From Candidatus Gastranaerophilales bacterium (GTDB lineage: Bacteria > Cyanobacteriota > Vampirovibrionia > Gastranaerophilales > Gastranaerophilaceae): DNA of 64,000 nt. The notes under the pieces were generated by a model. It did not search any database and was not told where the DNA came from. It saw only the letters and a list, made by a program, of their open reading frames with translations. Position numbers and translations under genes: made by a program. The stretch covers positions 62,001 to 126,000 of the forward strand of contig CAJUNK010000002.1 in the NCBI GenBank assembly GCA_910587815.1, read 5' to 3'. Position 1 is the stretch's first letter. Each line of letters begins with the position of its first letter. Shown in pieces: positions 25,551 to 34,258 of this stretch.

Positions 25551-25790
25551 AACATTCCTTTGGCAAAATATCAATTATATCAAAACAAAACTAATGAATA
25601 ACAAAAATTGCTACAAAATTTTGAAACTTAATAATTCCTTGCAAAATTATATGAAAGTTGTTAGAATATACTTGATTTGGGCACTATTTTGCCTAAAAAT
25701 CAATATATAAGTTTAATTCAGCATGCAAGGATTTTTTGTTATTTCTAATTATCACAAAAAGTTCTTGCTTTTTTTGTCTGGAATATCAAA
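25551..25790. other. AT-rich intergenic stretch
   Basis: About 240 bases between the methyltransferase start and the rplI terminator. No reading frame, RNA or strong promoter pair can be supported. Confidence 0.4.
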
Positions 25791-25820
25791 AAAGCACCAT
25801 AGAAAATTCTATGGTGCTTT
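25791..25820 (-). terminator. Terminator after rplI
   Basis: A perfect 14-bp stem AAAGCACCATAGAA/TTCTATGGTGCTTT with a 2-base loop, followed on the minus strand by a T-run; 20 bp past the rplI stop. Confidence 0.9.
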
Positions 25821-25839
25821 AAAATTTATGTTTTTAAAA

Positions 25840-26337
25840 TTAAGCTTCTTCAGCTGTTTCTTCTTCAATAATAGCTTCTTTAATTGTTTCAGAAGCACTA
25901 ACAGTTACTCTTAACTGAGCTTTAACTTTTGATGATAACTTAACTGTCATATTAAAATCACCAATATGGTTAATTGGATTATCAAGAGTAATTGTTTTTC
26001 TATCTACTTCAATGCCTGTTTTTGCTAAAAGTTCTTCAGCCAATTTTTTCGTTGTAATAGTACCGAACAATTTTCCTGATTCGCCAGCTTTTGCAGACAA
26101 TTCAATAACTTCGGCAGCTTGAATTTTTTCTGCCTTATCAAGTGCTTCTTGATGCAATTTTTCAGCCTTGGCTTTAATTCTTGCCATATCTCTATCTCTT
26201 GCTTCAAGAGAACCTTTTGTTGCTTTTTCGGCCAAGTTATTTGGAATAAGATAGTTTCTTGCATAACCATCTTTAACATTAACTATATCGCCAACTTCGC
26301 CAATATTTTGAACATCTTTTTTAAGTATAAGTTGCAT
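25840..26337 (-). CDS. rplI: Ribosomal protein L9
   Basis: Large-subunit protein bL9. The N-terminal RNA-binding domain is the standard MQLILKKDVQNIGEVGDIVN, with GYARNYLIPNNLA near 25-37; a long connecting helix and a C-terminal domain follow. At 165 residues it has a slightly extended acidic end (EEETAEEA). A CAAGGAGA ribosome site precedes it. It follows minE by 84 bp and ends at a strong terminator. Confidence 0.96.
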   Translation of the reverse strand: MQLILKKDVQNIGEVGDIVNVKDGYARNYLIPNNLAEKATKGSLEARDRDMARIKAKAEKLHQEALDKAEKIQAAEVIELSAKAGESGKLFGTITTKKLAEELLAKTGIEVDRKTITLDNPINHIGDFNMTVKLSSKVKAQLRVTVSASETIKEAIIEEETAEEA

Positions 26338-26421
26338 TTACTTTTTCTCCTTGTTGTTTTTATTAAGTAAGGCTATCTTATATAAAACATTAGCTTTTTT
26401 CAAGTCCTTACCTTAAAATTG

Positions 26422-27021
26422 TTATTTTTTCTTTTTTTCTTTTTTTAAAGCACACGCTGTTTTTTTCACATCAGATTCGGCATCTTCAGTATCTTTAGGT
26501 GTAATTTCTGTCTCTTCTGTGCTTTCATTTAAAACATCTTCTTTAATATCTTCAACGATTTCTTTTTCTTTTATATTTTTTTGCGCTTGCTCTATTAAAT
26601 CTTTATCAATTTCACCATCTGCAAGAGCAATGGCCTTTTCTTTGATTAAACTTTCAAGTTCTTTAACTATTTCTTCTGCTTTCTTTTGATTTTTTAAATC
26701 CTGTTCTTTGATTGACGCTTCAATTTCATCATCAGTTTTAGGACGTATAACAGGAATACTTAAATCAAGGACAGTTTTATCCTCAAGTGCATCTATTTGC
26801 AATTGGAAATTATCACCATCAATTTCCATATATTTTGATACAACAGTAACAAGTTCTTCTTTCATCATTTGAATAGCGCGTTCAGAGAAACCGGCTCTAT
26901 CCTGCATTAGGACAGTTTTTAGCCTGTTTACCGCAACACCTTTTGTAGGGTCAGCTTCTTCTTGGGTAGCCGTAAAAAAGCTTAATACCTTATTATACAA
27001 ATCATGAAAAATATCTTTCAT
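26422..27021 (-). CDS. minE: Cell-division topological factor MinE, extended
   Basis: Drives pole-to-pole MinD oscillation so that FtsZ rings form at mid-cell. The first ~95 residues are MinE: a short amphipathic start, AVNRLKTVLMQDRAGFSERA as the MinD-activating part, and a dimer domain ending LDLSIPVIRP. It then continues for about 100 residues of charged, lysine/glutamate-rich, probably helical or disordered sequence ending KKEKKKK. Usual MinE is about 80-100 residues, so the tail doubles the length; it could be a lineage feature. It starts 1 bp after minD. Confidence 0.9.
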   Translation of the reverse strand: MKDIFHDLYNKVLSFFTATQEEADPTKGVAVNRLKTVLMQDRAGFSERAIQMMKEELVTVVSKYMEIDGDNFQLQIDALEDKTVLDLSIPVIRPKTDDEIEASIKEQDLKNQKKAEEIVKELESLIKEKAIALADGEIDKDLIEQAQKNIKEKEIVEDIKEDVLNESTEETEITPKDTEDAESDVKKTACALKKEKKKK

Positions 27022-27022
27022 A

Positions 27023-27832
27023 CTAAGCCTTCACTTTCTTTGAAAAGAACTTTTTAATTTTTTCAATGATTGTTTTTGGCTGGTCGATATCCAAAAATGG
27101 CACATCTTCCCCTTGTATTCTTCTTGCAACATTTAAATATGCCTGCCCTGCTAAAGAATGTTCGTCATTTACAATAGGCTCACCTTTGTTGGTTGAAGTT
27201 ATAACACCTGTATCTTCGGGAATAATACCTATTAATTCTGCTGATAAAATTTCAACAACATCTTCAACGCTCATCATATCATTTGATTTAATAAGATTTG
27301 GACGCACCCTGTTTACAAGAAGTCTGTATTTTTTTACTTCCTCTTTAGATTCTAAAAGCCCGATAATCCTATCAGCATCACGAATAGCAGACATTTCAGG
27401 TGTCGTTACAACAATTGCTTCATTTGCACCTGCAACAGCATTTTGAAAACCTTGTTCAATACCAGCAGGACAATCAACCAAAATATAATCAAATTCTTCT
27501 TTTAAAGTTTCACAAATTTCCTTTAATTGATCAGCATTTACGGCACTTTTATCTCTTGTCTGCGCTGCGGCTAAAAGACAAAGGTTTGGATTTTTCTTAT
27601 CTTTTACAAGGGCTTGTTTAAGTTTGCATCTGTCTTCTACAACATCAACTATTGTATAAACAATGCGGTTTTCTAAACCAAGTAGTAAATCAAGGTTTCT
27701 AAGACCTATATCCGTATCAATAAGAACAACCTTATTTCCACCTTTGGCAAGTGCTGTACCTATATTTGCAGAAGTGGTGGTCTTGCCTACCCCACCCTTT
27801 CCTGATGTAATTACAATAACAGAACCTGTCAT
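27023..27832 (-). CDS. minD: Septum-site ATPase MinD
   Basis: Membrane-cycling ATPase that carries MinC to the membrane. The deviant Walker A motif GKGGVGKTTTSANIG, switch residues in DTDIGLRNLDLLLGLE and CPAGIEQG, and the C-terminal amphipathic helix (IIEKIKKFFSKKVKA) are all present in the 269-residue protein. It sits between minC (12 bp) and minE (1 bp), in the order found in cyanobacteria and many other bacteria. Confidence 0.96.
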   Translation of the reverse strand: MTGSVIVITSGKGGVGKTTTSANIGTALAKGGNKVVLIDTDIGLRNLDLLLGLENRIVYTIVDVVEDRCKLKQALVKDKKNPNLCLLAAAQTRDKSAVNADQLKEICETLKEEFDYILVDCPAGIEQGFQNAVAGANEAIVVTTPEMSAIRDADRIIGLLESKEEVKKYRLLVNRVRPNLIKSNDMMSVEDVVEILSAELIGIIPEDTGVITSTNKGEPIVNDEHSLAGQAYLNVARRIQGEDVPFLDIDQPKTIIEKIKKFFSKKVKA

Positions 27833-27844
27833 ATATTTTCACTC

Positions 27845-28933
27845 CTATTGATTAGCCATTTTAAACAACACAATATTGTCTTCCACAATTCTTGCCTCTT
27901 CAGGCGTAAAAACTGCGGATTTTACTATGTATGGTATATTTCCGCCATCTGGACGTCTTGAATAGCAGTTTGCAATTCTAAGCTGAACGGCGTTCATTTT
28001 TAAGGCTCTAATTTTAGCATCTCTATTTCCATTGCAGCCAGCATGCGCTATAGAACCTAAAACACCCCACACTGTTATATCACCAGTTGCTTTTATTTCA
28101 GAACCCGGGTGACAATCGCCAATAATAATGATATTGCCATCAAATTCTAATGTTTGCCCGCTTCTTAATGTTTGATTAACATAAATTGTCTGCTTGTTGT
28201 CAATTACAACAGGATCAGTTGTTGGCGGAGCATAAAAATCAACTTCTTCTAAGTCTTCATCATCCTGCATATTTGTATCACTTGCTTTTTTATAAACAGT
28301 GATAACCTGCCTGCGCAATCCGTCGTTTTCTTCATTTTTATTTTCCTGCATTTGTGCTTCATTCTTAGCAGTTTTTTGTTCTGAAGAATTTTCGCTTACT
28401 TCTGTTGCTTTTTTTATTTCTTCACCTTTTGATGGCTTTACCAAAGCTTCTTTTGGAAGTTTGCTTTTCAATTCATCAAATTTATTTTCAACCTTTAACT
28501 TCGATGGTTTTGGAGCATCTTGCATTCCAGGTGCATCCGGCATAAGTTCAACCTCCTGTTTTTTATGTTCTTGAGCTGGTTCAACTATTTTTTCTTGCTC
28601 TTGTTCTGCTTTTTGCAGCTCTTTTAATTTATCTGTACCACTTTGTATTTTTTGCACTTTTGTTTGTTTTACTCTAATTCCCATGCTTTCACAAGTATTT
28701 TGCGTAATTAAAGATGTGGTCTCTACACATACAAGCTGGGAATTATAACTTTCAATTAAAGATTTTATACTTAAAATTTGTGATTGATTTAAAACATTAT
28801 CTTTAAGCTTTAAAGAAATACCCCTGCCAGATGCATTTGGGATTTCAAGCGCCAAAGATACATTGTTAATAATATCACCCGTATTGTCACATTCACTTAA
28901 ATCAATGACAAAAAGTCCAACATTTTCTTCCAT
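27845..28933 (-). CDS. minC: Septum-site inhibitor MinC
   Basis: Blocks FtsZ assembly away from mid-cell. The C-terminal beta-helix domain (about 240-340) has the typical RSGQTLEFDGNIIIIGDCH and GSEIKATGDITVWGVLGS repeat. The N-terminal FtsZ-binding domain is shorter and less conserved. Between them is a linker of more than 100 residues rich in Lys, Glu, Gln and Pro, much longer than in E. coli. The ATG at 28933 is preferred because GAGGT is nine bases upstream, whereas the ATG three codons earlier directly abuts GAGGT. Confidence 0.92.
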   Translation of the reverse strand: MEENVGLFVIDLSECDNTGDIINNVSLALEIPNASGRGISLKLKDNVLNQSQILSIKSLIESYNSQLVCVETTSLITQNTCESMGIRVKQTKVQKIQSGTDKLKELQKAEQEQEKIVEPAQEHKKQEVELMPDAPGMQDAPKPSKLKVENKFDELKSKLPKEALVKPSKGEEIKKATEVSENSSEQKTAKNEAQMQENKNEENDGLRRQVITVYKKASDTNMQDDEDLEEVDFYAPPTTDPVVIDNKQTIYVNQTLRSGQTLEFDGNIIIIGDCHPGSEIKATGDITVWGVLGSIAHAGCNGNRDAKIRALKMNAVQLRIANCYSRRPDGGNIPYIVKSAVFTPEEARIVEDNIVLFKMANQ

Positions 28934-29093
28934 AAAAAACATACCTCAAAAATAACTTATATCTACAATATCTTAAAATGAAGATAAAAACAATTAATTA
29001 TAAAGAAAAATTGCGCATTTAAATTTAATCAAAACCATGAACTACAGCAATTTTTGCCGTTTATGTGTTTTAATTTAGATGTACATTTTAAAA

Positions 29094-29099
29094 TATAAT
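29094..29099 (+). promoter_or_regulatory. -10 box of a probable leaderless mRNA
   Basis: A perfect TATAAT ends 5 bases before the ATG at 29105; no ribosome site is present. Confidence 0.5.
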
Positions 29100-29104
29100 C
29101 ACCG

Positions 29105-29905
29105 ATGCAGACATATTTTTTGCAAAATATAACAAACATAACACCTTTCAGGGATTTTCACACCCCAGACAGTGTTGTGTGCAAAAATTTTAATAAACAT
29201 ACACATAATAAACCTTCAGATACACCCCAAAAAGAGTACAATAAAAATAACACCAAAAAACTTTTTCCACTTGTAGGGGCTATTTTAGGTACATTATTAC
29301 CAATTGTCATTTTAAATAAAGCAGGCAAAAAACATATAGATACAAGCATTTTAAAAAACGGTAAAATGCTTGATAAATTAAAAGAAATTGGCGAATATTT
29401 TGAAATAGACAGTGTCAAAAAAATATTATCCACAGCAGCAGGCGCCATAATGGGTGGCATCACAGGCGGATTTATTGCAGATAAAAATAAAGAAAACAGA
29501 AAAGAAAAATTAAAAGAAGGCACATTTGAGATGACAAATATTACGGTGCCTACCATATTTGTTGCAGGAATATCAAAGCTTTTAGAAAATAAGAACCTGC
29601 CAACCATTATGAAAAAAATTGCACCTGTTGTTGCAGGGCTTGGGATTGGAGTACCCGTTGCATCAAAAATTTCAGGAATGATAAGTCAAAAAGTATTTAA
29701 AGAAGATGAAAATAATGTTAGAAAATTTAAGCCAAAAGATTTGCTTGTACATTCTGATGATATGATTGCAGTACTTGCATTATCAAAAATAAGCATTTTG
29801 CAAAAACTTCAAATAGATAAAATTATAGGAATGATTTATGCCAAATGCGGATATGAAGCAGGAACAGCAGATGAACACACAAAAGGCCATGGGCATCATC
29901 ATTAA
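29105..29905 (+). CDS. Hypothetical protein with glycine-zipper-like segments
   Basis: A 266-residue protein I do not recognise. After a polar N-terminus it has a hydrophobic stretch (LVGAILGTLLPIVIL, about 57-71) and two Gly/Ala-rich hydrophobic segments (AAGAIMGGITGGFIADKN near 111 and VAGLGIGVPVASKISGMI near 178) that look like membrane hairpins or glycine zippers. The end is histidine-rich (HTKGHGHHH), possibly metal-binding. It converges on the nucleotidase gene with only 3 bp between stops. The start has a TATAAT five bases away and no ribosome site. Confidence 0.65.
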   Translation: MQTYFLQNITNITPFRDFHTPDSVVCKNFNKHTHNKPSDTPQKEYNKNNTKKLFPLVGAILGTLLPIVILNKAGKKHIDTSILKNGKMLDKLKEIGEYFEIDSVKKILSTAAGAIMGGITGGFIADKNKENRKEKLKEGTFEMTNITVPTIFVAGISKLLENKNLPTIMKKIAPVVAGLGIGVPVASKISGMISQKVFKEDENNVRKFKPKDLLVHSDDMIAVLALSKISILQKLQIDKIIGMIYAKCGYEAGTADEHTKGHGHHH

Positions 29906-29908
29906 AAA

Positions 29909-31573
29909 TTAATCTATAATTCTAATATCACATTTTGCATATAGATTATCTTTATTTTCTTCAATATAAGCTCTAAATGAATCTTTTGCATTTAAATTAA
30001 GCACTTGTGCTCTATTGAAAAGGTTTGTATTTATAAATTTGTTCTTAGATTTTGCAAAATATTTTACAGTATTTGCAATGGTATAATCTTTATCTGTTTC
30101 AATATTTTTCCCATTCTTTGCAAATATTACATATTCCATTAATTCATCCAAACTTTTGCCTGAATGAACACCGTCCAAAATTGACTTTTTATCAATAATA
30201 AGTCCTGAATATTGCATTAGAGGTTTTCTTTCAGGGGATGTTTCATTAAACAAAAGATTATCTACAATCAACACCATAAGTTCTTTGCCTGAAACCTTGT
30301 TTTTATAAAGTTCTGCATCCTTATGGGTAATGCCACCTAAAACCTCTATCATCTGCAAATTATTAGCCCCGCCTGCATTTAATGTATCAATTGAGCCTCT
30401 TATAGAAGATGCATTTAGTGCAAAAATATCTACATCCGGATTTGTTTTTTGAATTTGAGACAAAATACTATCTGTAATAAAATTTGCAAGATAATTATTT
30501 TGATATCTGACTCCTTCATTATCTAATGATTTTAATTTTGGATTATCTACCCTGATTTTATATTCTTTTTCCCAGTCATCACAAAATACTTTATAAAATA
30601 TTTTTTGTATAATACCTTCTTTACCAAAATTTAATAAAGGTTTATACGTTTTTGGTTCTGAAATGCTTTTTAAATTTCCATCATCATCCACAGATAATTT
30701 AATATTTGCAAATTTTTCAAAATTTTGCGAAAGATTAATTATATTAACCCCATTAATAGTTTCATCATCATTTTTATGTTCATGTCCATTTAATATCAGG
30801 CTGATATTATCTCCCATTTCATTTGCCAAATTCTTTGCAAAATCAACACCTGTGTGCACCGATACAATAACAAGGCCCTTTGGGTTATCTTTTTTAAATT
30901 CCTCAATTAGCTGTATTGTTTTATTAAAAGTTCTTTCATAATCTTCTTTTGTAACAGCATCTTGACCTTCTGAAGCTTCATCAATAAATTTAATTCCCTT
31001 CATACCTTTTTTATAGGCTGGAATATTTACAGGAGAAATACCTAAAAATAATGCTTTGTGTTTTTTGTTTGGGTCCTTATCATCATCTATTTCAAGAATA
31101 TCTGTTTGGAAAATTTTATCGTTTTTAATTTCATCTTCTAAAACAGGTGAGTTTTTAAAATCTAAATTTGATGCAATTACCTTTGCATTAATACTGTTTA
31201 AAATCTGTTTAAAATATTTTTCACCCGCATCAAATTCATGGTTTCCCGGAATAAAATATGAAACATTTTTTGGCACCAGGCCTTTTAATTTATTTATAAA
31301 TACATTAAAAAATTTCACTTGAAAATCATTAGAAGAAGCGTTTTTATTTGTTTTATACCCCTTTGTATCTCCTGCAATAAAAAAATCCCCAACAACTACA
31401 AGCGCATTTTGATTTCCCTTTTTATCATCTAAAAATATTTCATCCTTGTTTTCTTCAAAAGCTTGATAAAAAGCATCCAGTTTTTCAAGATTCCCATGAG
31501 AATCAGAAAAAGAATTTATATTTAAGGTAGCACCTTTAAAATTTATATTATAAATTGGAGTTTTTATTTGCAT
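29909..31573 (-). CDS. 5'-nucleotidase/metallophosphoesterase-like protein
   Basis: A 554-residue UshA/YfkN-type protein. The metallophosphoesterase half (about 15-330) carries the metal motifs FSDSHGNLEKL, VVVGDFFIAGD, IPGNHEFDAG, SVHTGVD and NGHEHKN. The C-terminal substrate domain (about 350-530) is recognisable from ALNASSIRGSID and the TIANTVKYFA end. Relatives are usually exported, yet this one has no signal peptide; instead it begins MQIKTPIYNINFKGATLN, carrying the INFKG motif shared with other lineage-specific proteins. Likely substrates are nucleotides or nucleotide sugars. The first metal motif reads DSHG rather than DxHG with Asp before; the pattern is still workable. Confidence 0.82.
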   Translation of the reverse strand: MQIKTPIYNINFKGATLNINSFSDSHGNLEKLDAFYQAFEENKDEIFLDDKKGNQNALVVVGDFFIAGDTKGYKTNKNASSNDFQVKFFNVFINKLKGLVPKNVSYFIPGNHEFDAGEKYFKQILNSINAKVIASNLDFKNSPVLEDEIKNDKIFQTDILEIDDDKDPNKKHKALFLGISPVNIPAYKKGMKGIKFIDEASEGQDAVTKEDYERTFNKTIQLIEEFKKDNPKGLVIVSVHTGVDFAKNLANEMGDNISLILNGHEHKNDDETINGVNIINLSQNFEKFANIKLSVDDDGNLKSISEPKTYKPLLNFGKEGIIQKIFYKVFCDDWEKEYKIRVDNPKLKSLDNEGVRYQNNYLANFITDSILSQIQKTNPDVDIFALNASSIRGSIDTLNAGGANNLQMIEVLGGITHKDAELYKNKVSGKELMVLIVDNLLFNETSPERKPLMQYSGLIIDKKSILDGVHSGKSLDELMEYVIFAKNGKNIETDKDYTIANTVKYFAKSKNKFINTNLFNRAQVLNLNAKDSFRAYIEENKDNLYAKCDIRIID

Positions 31574-31628
31574 TGTATATCTTAGAAGTTTCTCAATAAA
31601 AAAAATTGATAAGAAATATTTATTTTGT

Positions 31629-31634
31629 TAATAT
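31629..31634 (+). promoter_or_regulatory. -10-like box of a probable leaderless mRNA
   Basis: TAATAT (4 of 6 to consensus) ends 6 bases before the ATG at 31641; no ribosome site. Confidence 0.3.
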
Positions 31635-31640
31635 TTTGTT

Positions 31641-32861
31641 ATGAAAAAAAGAAATTTATTATTAAAGGTTCAATTTATTATATTATGCTTAATGCTTGCA
31701 AGCAATTTACCATCTTTTAGTAAAGATAATTTTACAGAGAAAGATGTTTCAAAATACACACTTCTTCAAACAACGTTTAACTACACGCCAATTCGAGAAA
31801 GTGCAAGCGATGGGGCTAAAAGATTTACACATTTAAAAAGCGGAATAGCGCTTTTTGCCCAAAAACATAATTCTGAATTTTACAAGCTTGATTTAGGTTT
31901 GGATAAGCCATATTGGATAGAAAAAAGATATGTAAAAGTAGAAGGCACAATACCTGAAAAAAAAGTTTCCAAAATTTCAAAAATTAAATTTTATGAAAGC
32001 AAAAGAAATTACCTTGTTAAAATAAACACTCCAATTCAAACATCATATAAAATAAACCAAAATAAAAACGGATTACAATTCTTTGTTTTTGACGTGAGCA
32101 CAAATGATAAAAAAATTAACGTCAAATATAAAGATAAAGAAGACAGGTTTAATTATTCAATTAAGAAGGTTCAAAATTCATCCGGCATATTAATTGTAAA
32201 CTATAAAAATAAAGGTCCGATATACGGATATGATGTCAAAAAAACAAACAACGGGCTCGTTTTTAAGATAAGAAAACCTGTTGAAATAAATGATAAAAAA
32301 CCATTAAAGGGAATAAAAATTGCGCTGGACCCAGGACATGGCGGAAATGAAAAAGGCGTTGTTTCAGGCGGATTTGCAGAAAAAGATGTAAATTTGCAAA
32401 TTGCAAATGAACTAAACAAAATATTAAAAGAACAAGGCGCAAAAACAATACTAACAAGAAAAAAAGATGTGGACACCGGGCTATATAAAAGGGTAGATAT
32501 GGCAAACAAAGCTAATGCTGATTTTTTAATAAGCATTCACCAAAATTCTTTAGCAAACCCAAAAAATTATGAAAAAAAGCACGGTGCAGGAGTTTATTAT
32601 TATAATGAAAATGCCAAGGATTTAGCATATACAGTCCAAAAAAATCTTGTAAAATCCACAGGCTTTAAGGATGATGGTGTTTTCAATGCTTCTTTTGCGA
32701 TAACAAGAGCAACAAACCCTGTAAGTATCTTGGTTGAATGCGGATATTTAATCCACCCTTATGAAAGAAAAAAATTAACAGATAAAGAATTCCAAAAAAC
32801 CGTCGCTAAAGCTATCAGCAACGGTTTAGAAGAATATTTGTTAAATAATACCAAATTATAG
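31641..32861 (+). CDS. N-acetylmuramoyl-L-alanine amidase (AmiC/CwlM-like)
   Basis: A 406-residue exported zinc amidase that cuts the sugar-peptide bond of peptidoglycan. A signal peptide covers about residues 1-28 (basic MKKRNLLLK then a hydrophobic run). Residues about 30-215 form an AMIN-like or SH3-like beta region that may localise the enzyme. The Amidase_3 domain (about 220-400) has His233 in DPGHGG, Glu247 in GGFAEKDVNL, His300 in SIHQNS and the catalytic Glu in SILVECGYL, so all catalytic and zinc residues are present. Monocistronic, facing ahcY with 12 bp between stops. Confidence 0.92.
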   Translation: MKKRNLLLKVQFIILCLMLASNLPSFSKDNFTEKDVSKYTLLQTTFNYTPIRESASDGAKRFTHLKSGIALFAQKHNSEFYKLDLGLDKPYWIEKRYVKVEGTIPEKKVSKISKIKFYESKRNYLVKINTPIQTSYKINQNKNGLQFFVFDVSTNDKKINVKYKDKEDRFNYSIKKVQNSSGILIVNYKNKGPIYGYDVKKTNNGLVFKIRKPVEINDKKPLKGIKIALDPGHGGNEKGVVSGGFAEKDVNLQIANELNKILKEQGAKTILTRKKDVDTGLYKRVDMANKANADFLISIHQNSLANPKNYEKKHGAGVYYYNENAKDLAYTVQKNLVKSTGFKDDGVFNASFAITRATNPVSILVECGYLIHPYERKKLTDKEFQKTVAKAISNGLEEYLLNNTKL

Positions 32862-32873
32862 TAAATTAATTTT

Positions 32874-34142
32874 CTATGTTCCACTTTTCCAGGAATTCAA
32901 GTATTCATACTGTTCATCTGTTAAAGTGTCAATTTCAATTCCCATAGATTTTAATTTAATCTTTGCAATTTCAACATCCACTTCTCTTGGCAGGGTGTAA
33001 AGTTTATTTTGCAATTTGCCTTTGTTCTTTAAAACAAATTCAATACCAAGCGCCTGATTTGCAAAGCTCATATCCATAACAGAAGCCGGGTGCCCTTCAG
33101 CACCAACAAGGTTTATAAGTCTGCCTTCTGCTAAAACATAAACAGATTTACCATTATCTAATACCCATTCATCAAGGCTTGGACGGATGTTTTTGTATTC
33201 TTTTACATGTTTTCTAAGGCCGTTAACATTCACTTCTACATCAAAGTGTCCTGCGTTTGATACAAAAGCGCCATTCTTCATAGATAAAATATGTTCTACA
33301 TCAATGACATTTTTATCCCCGGTAACGGTTAAGAATATATCCCCAACGCGTGCAGCATCTTTAATTGGCATTACGCGGAATCCATCCATAACAGCTTCAA
33401 GAGCTTTTAGCGGGTCAATTTCTGTCACAATAACATTTGCACCCATGCCGCGTGCACGCATAGCAGCACCCTTACCGCACCAGCCATATCCTGCAACCAC
33501 AAAGGTTTTTCCTGAAATTAAAATATTTGTGGTGCGAATAATACCATCCAGTGCACTTTGGCCTGTACCATATCTATTATCATACAAATGTTTTGTAAGG
33601 CTTGAATTTACACCCAAAGCTGGAAATGCAAGCGAACCATCTTTTTCCATAGCTTCCAAACGAATAATCCCTGTTGTGGTTTCTTCTGTGGATCCTATAA
33701 TATTTGGAATTAAATCCCTTCTTGTTTTATGAACAGTTGCAACTAAATCACATCCATCATCTATTATTAGATGCGGTTTATGGTCTAAAACCGTTCCTAC
33801 ATGCTTTGCATAAGTTTCTTTATCTTCACCTGCAACAGCAAAAACAGGAATATCCCAATATTTTACAAGTGCTGCTGCTACATCATCTTGCGTAGATAAA
33901 GGATTTGATGCTGCAAGCACGGCATCCGCACCGCCTTCTTTCATTGCAATACAAAGCGCTGCGGTTTCTTTTGTCACATGCACGCATGCTGTAAGCCTTA
34001 AACCTTCAAATGGTTTTTCTTTTCTAAATCTTTCTGTAATATTGGCTAAAACAGGCATATCTTTTTGTGCCCATTCAATATTTTTTCTTCCTTGCTCTGC
34101 TAATTTTATATCCTTAATTTCATAAGCAATTGTTGTTGTCAT
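32874..34142 (-). CDS. ahcY: S-adenosylhomocysteine hydrolase
   Basis: Splits S-adenosylhomocysteine into adenosine and homocysteine, keeping methylation running. The 422-residue form lacks the ~40-residue insertion of some eukaryotic/bacterial enzymes. NAD loop FVVAGYGWCGKGAAMRARG, the substrate loop ASNPLSTQDDVAAAL and the C-terminal LYTLPREVDVEIAKIKLKS are characteristic. A strong AGGAGG ribosome site precedes it. It diverges from the PEP carboxykinase gene. Confidence 0.96.
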   Translation of the reverse strand: MTTTIAYEIKDIKLAEQGRKNIEWAQKDMPVLANITERFRKEKPFEGLRLTACVHVTKETAALCIAMKEGGADAVLAASNPLSTQDDVAAALVKYWDIPVFAVAGEDKETYAKHVGTVLDHKPHLIIDDGCDLVATVHKTRRDLIPNIIGSTEETTTGIIRLEAMEKDGSLAFPALGVNSSLTKHLYDNRYGTGQSALDGIIRTTNILISGKTFVVAGYGWCGKGAAMRARGMGANVIVTEIDPLKALEAVMDGFRVMPIKDAARVGDIFLTVTGDKNVIDVEHILSMKNGAFVSNAGHFDVEVNVNGLRKHVKEYKNIRPSLDEWVLDNGKSVYVLAEGRLINLVGAEGHPASVMDMSFANQALGIEFVLKNKGKLQNKLYTLPREVDVEIAKIKLKSMGIEIDTLTDEQYEYLNSWKSGT

Positions 34143-34258
34143 AATTAATTTAAACCTCCTGTTTGGTTTTCTTCTAAGGATGTTAACACAAAAAATATTT
34201 TTATGCTAATATCAAAGTAGAATTAAATGTATTCCGTACAATTAAAAGGAGATATATT

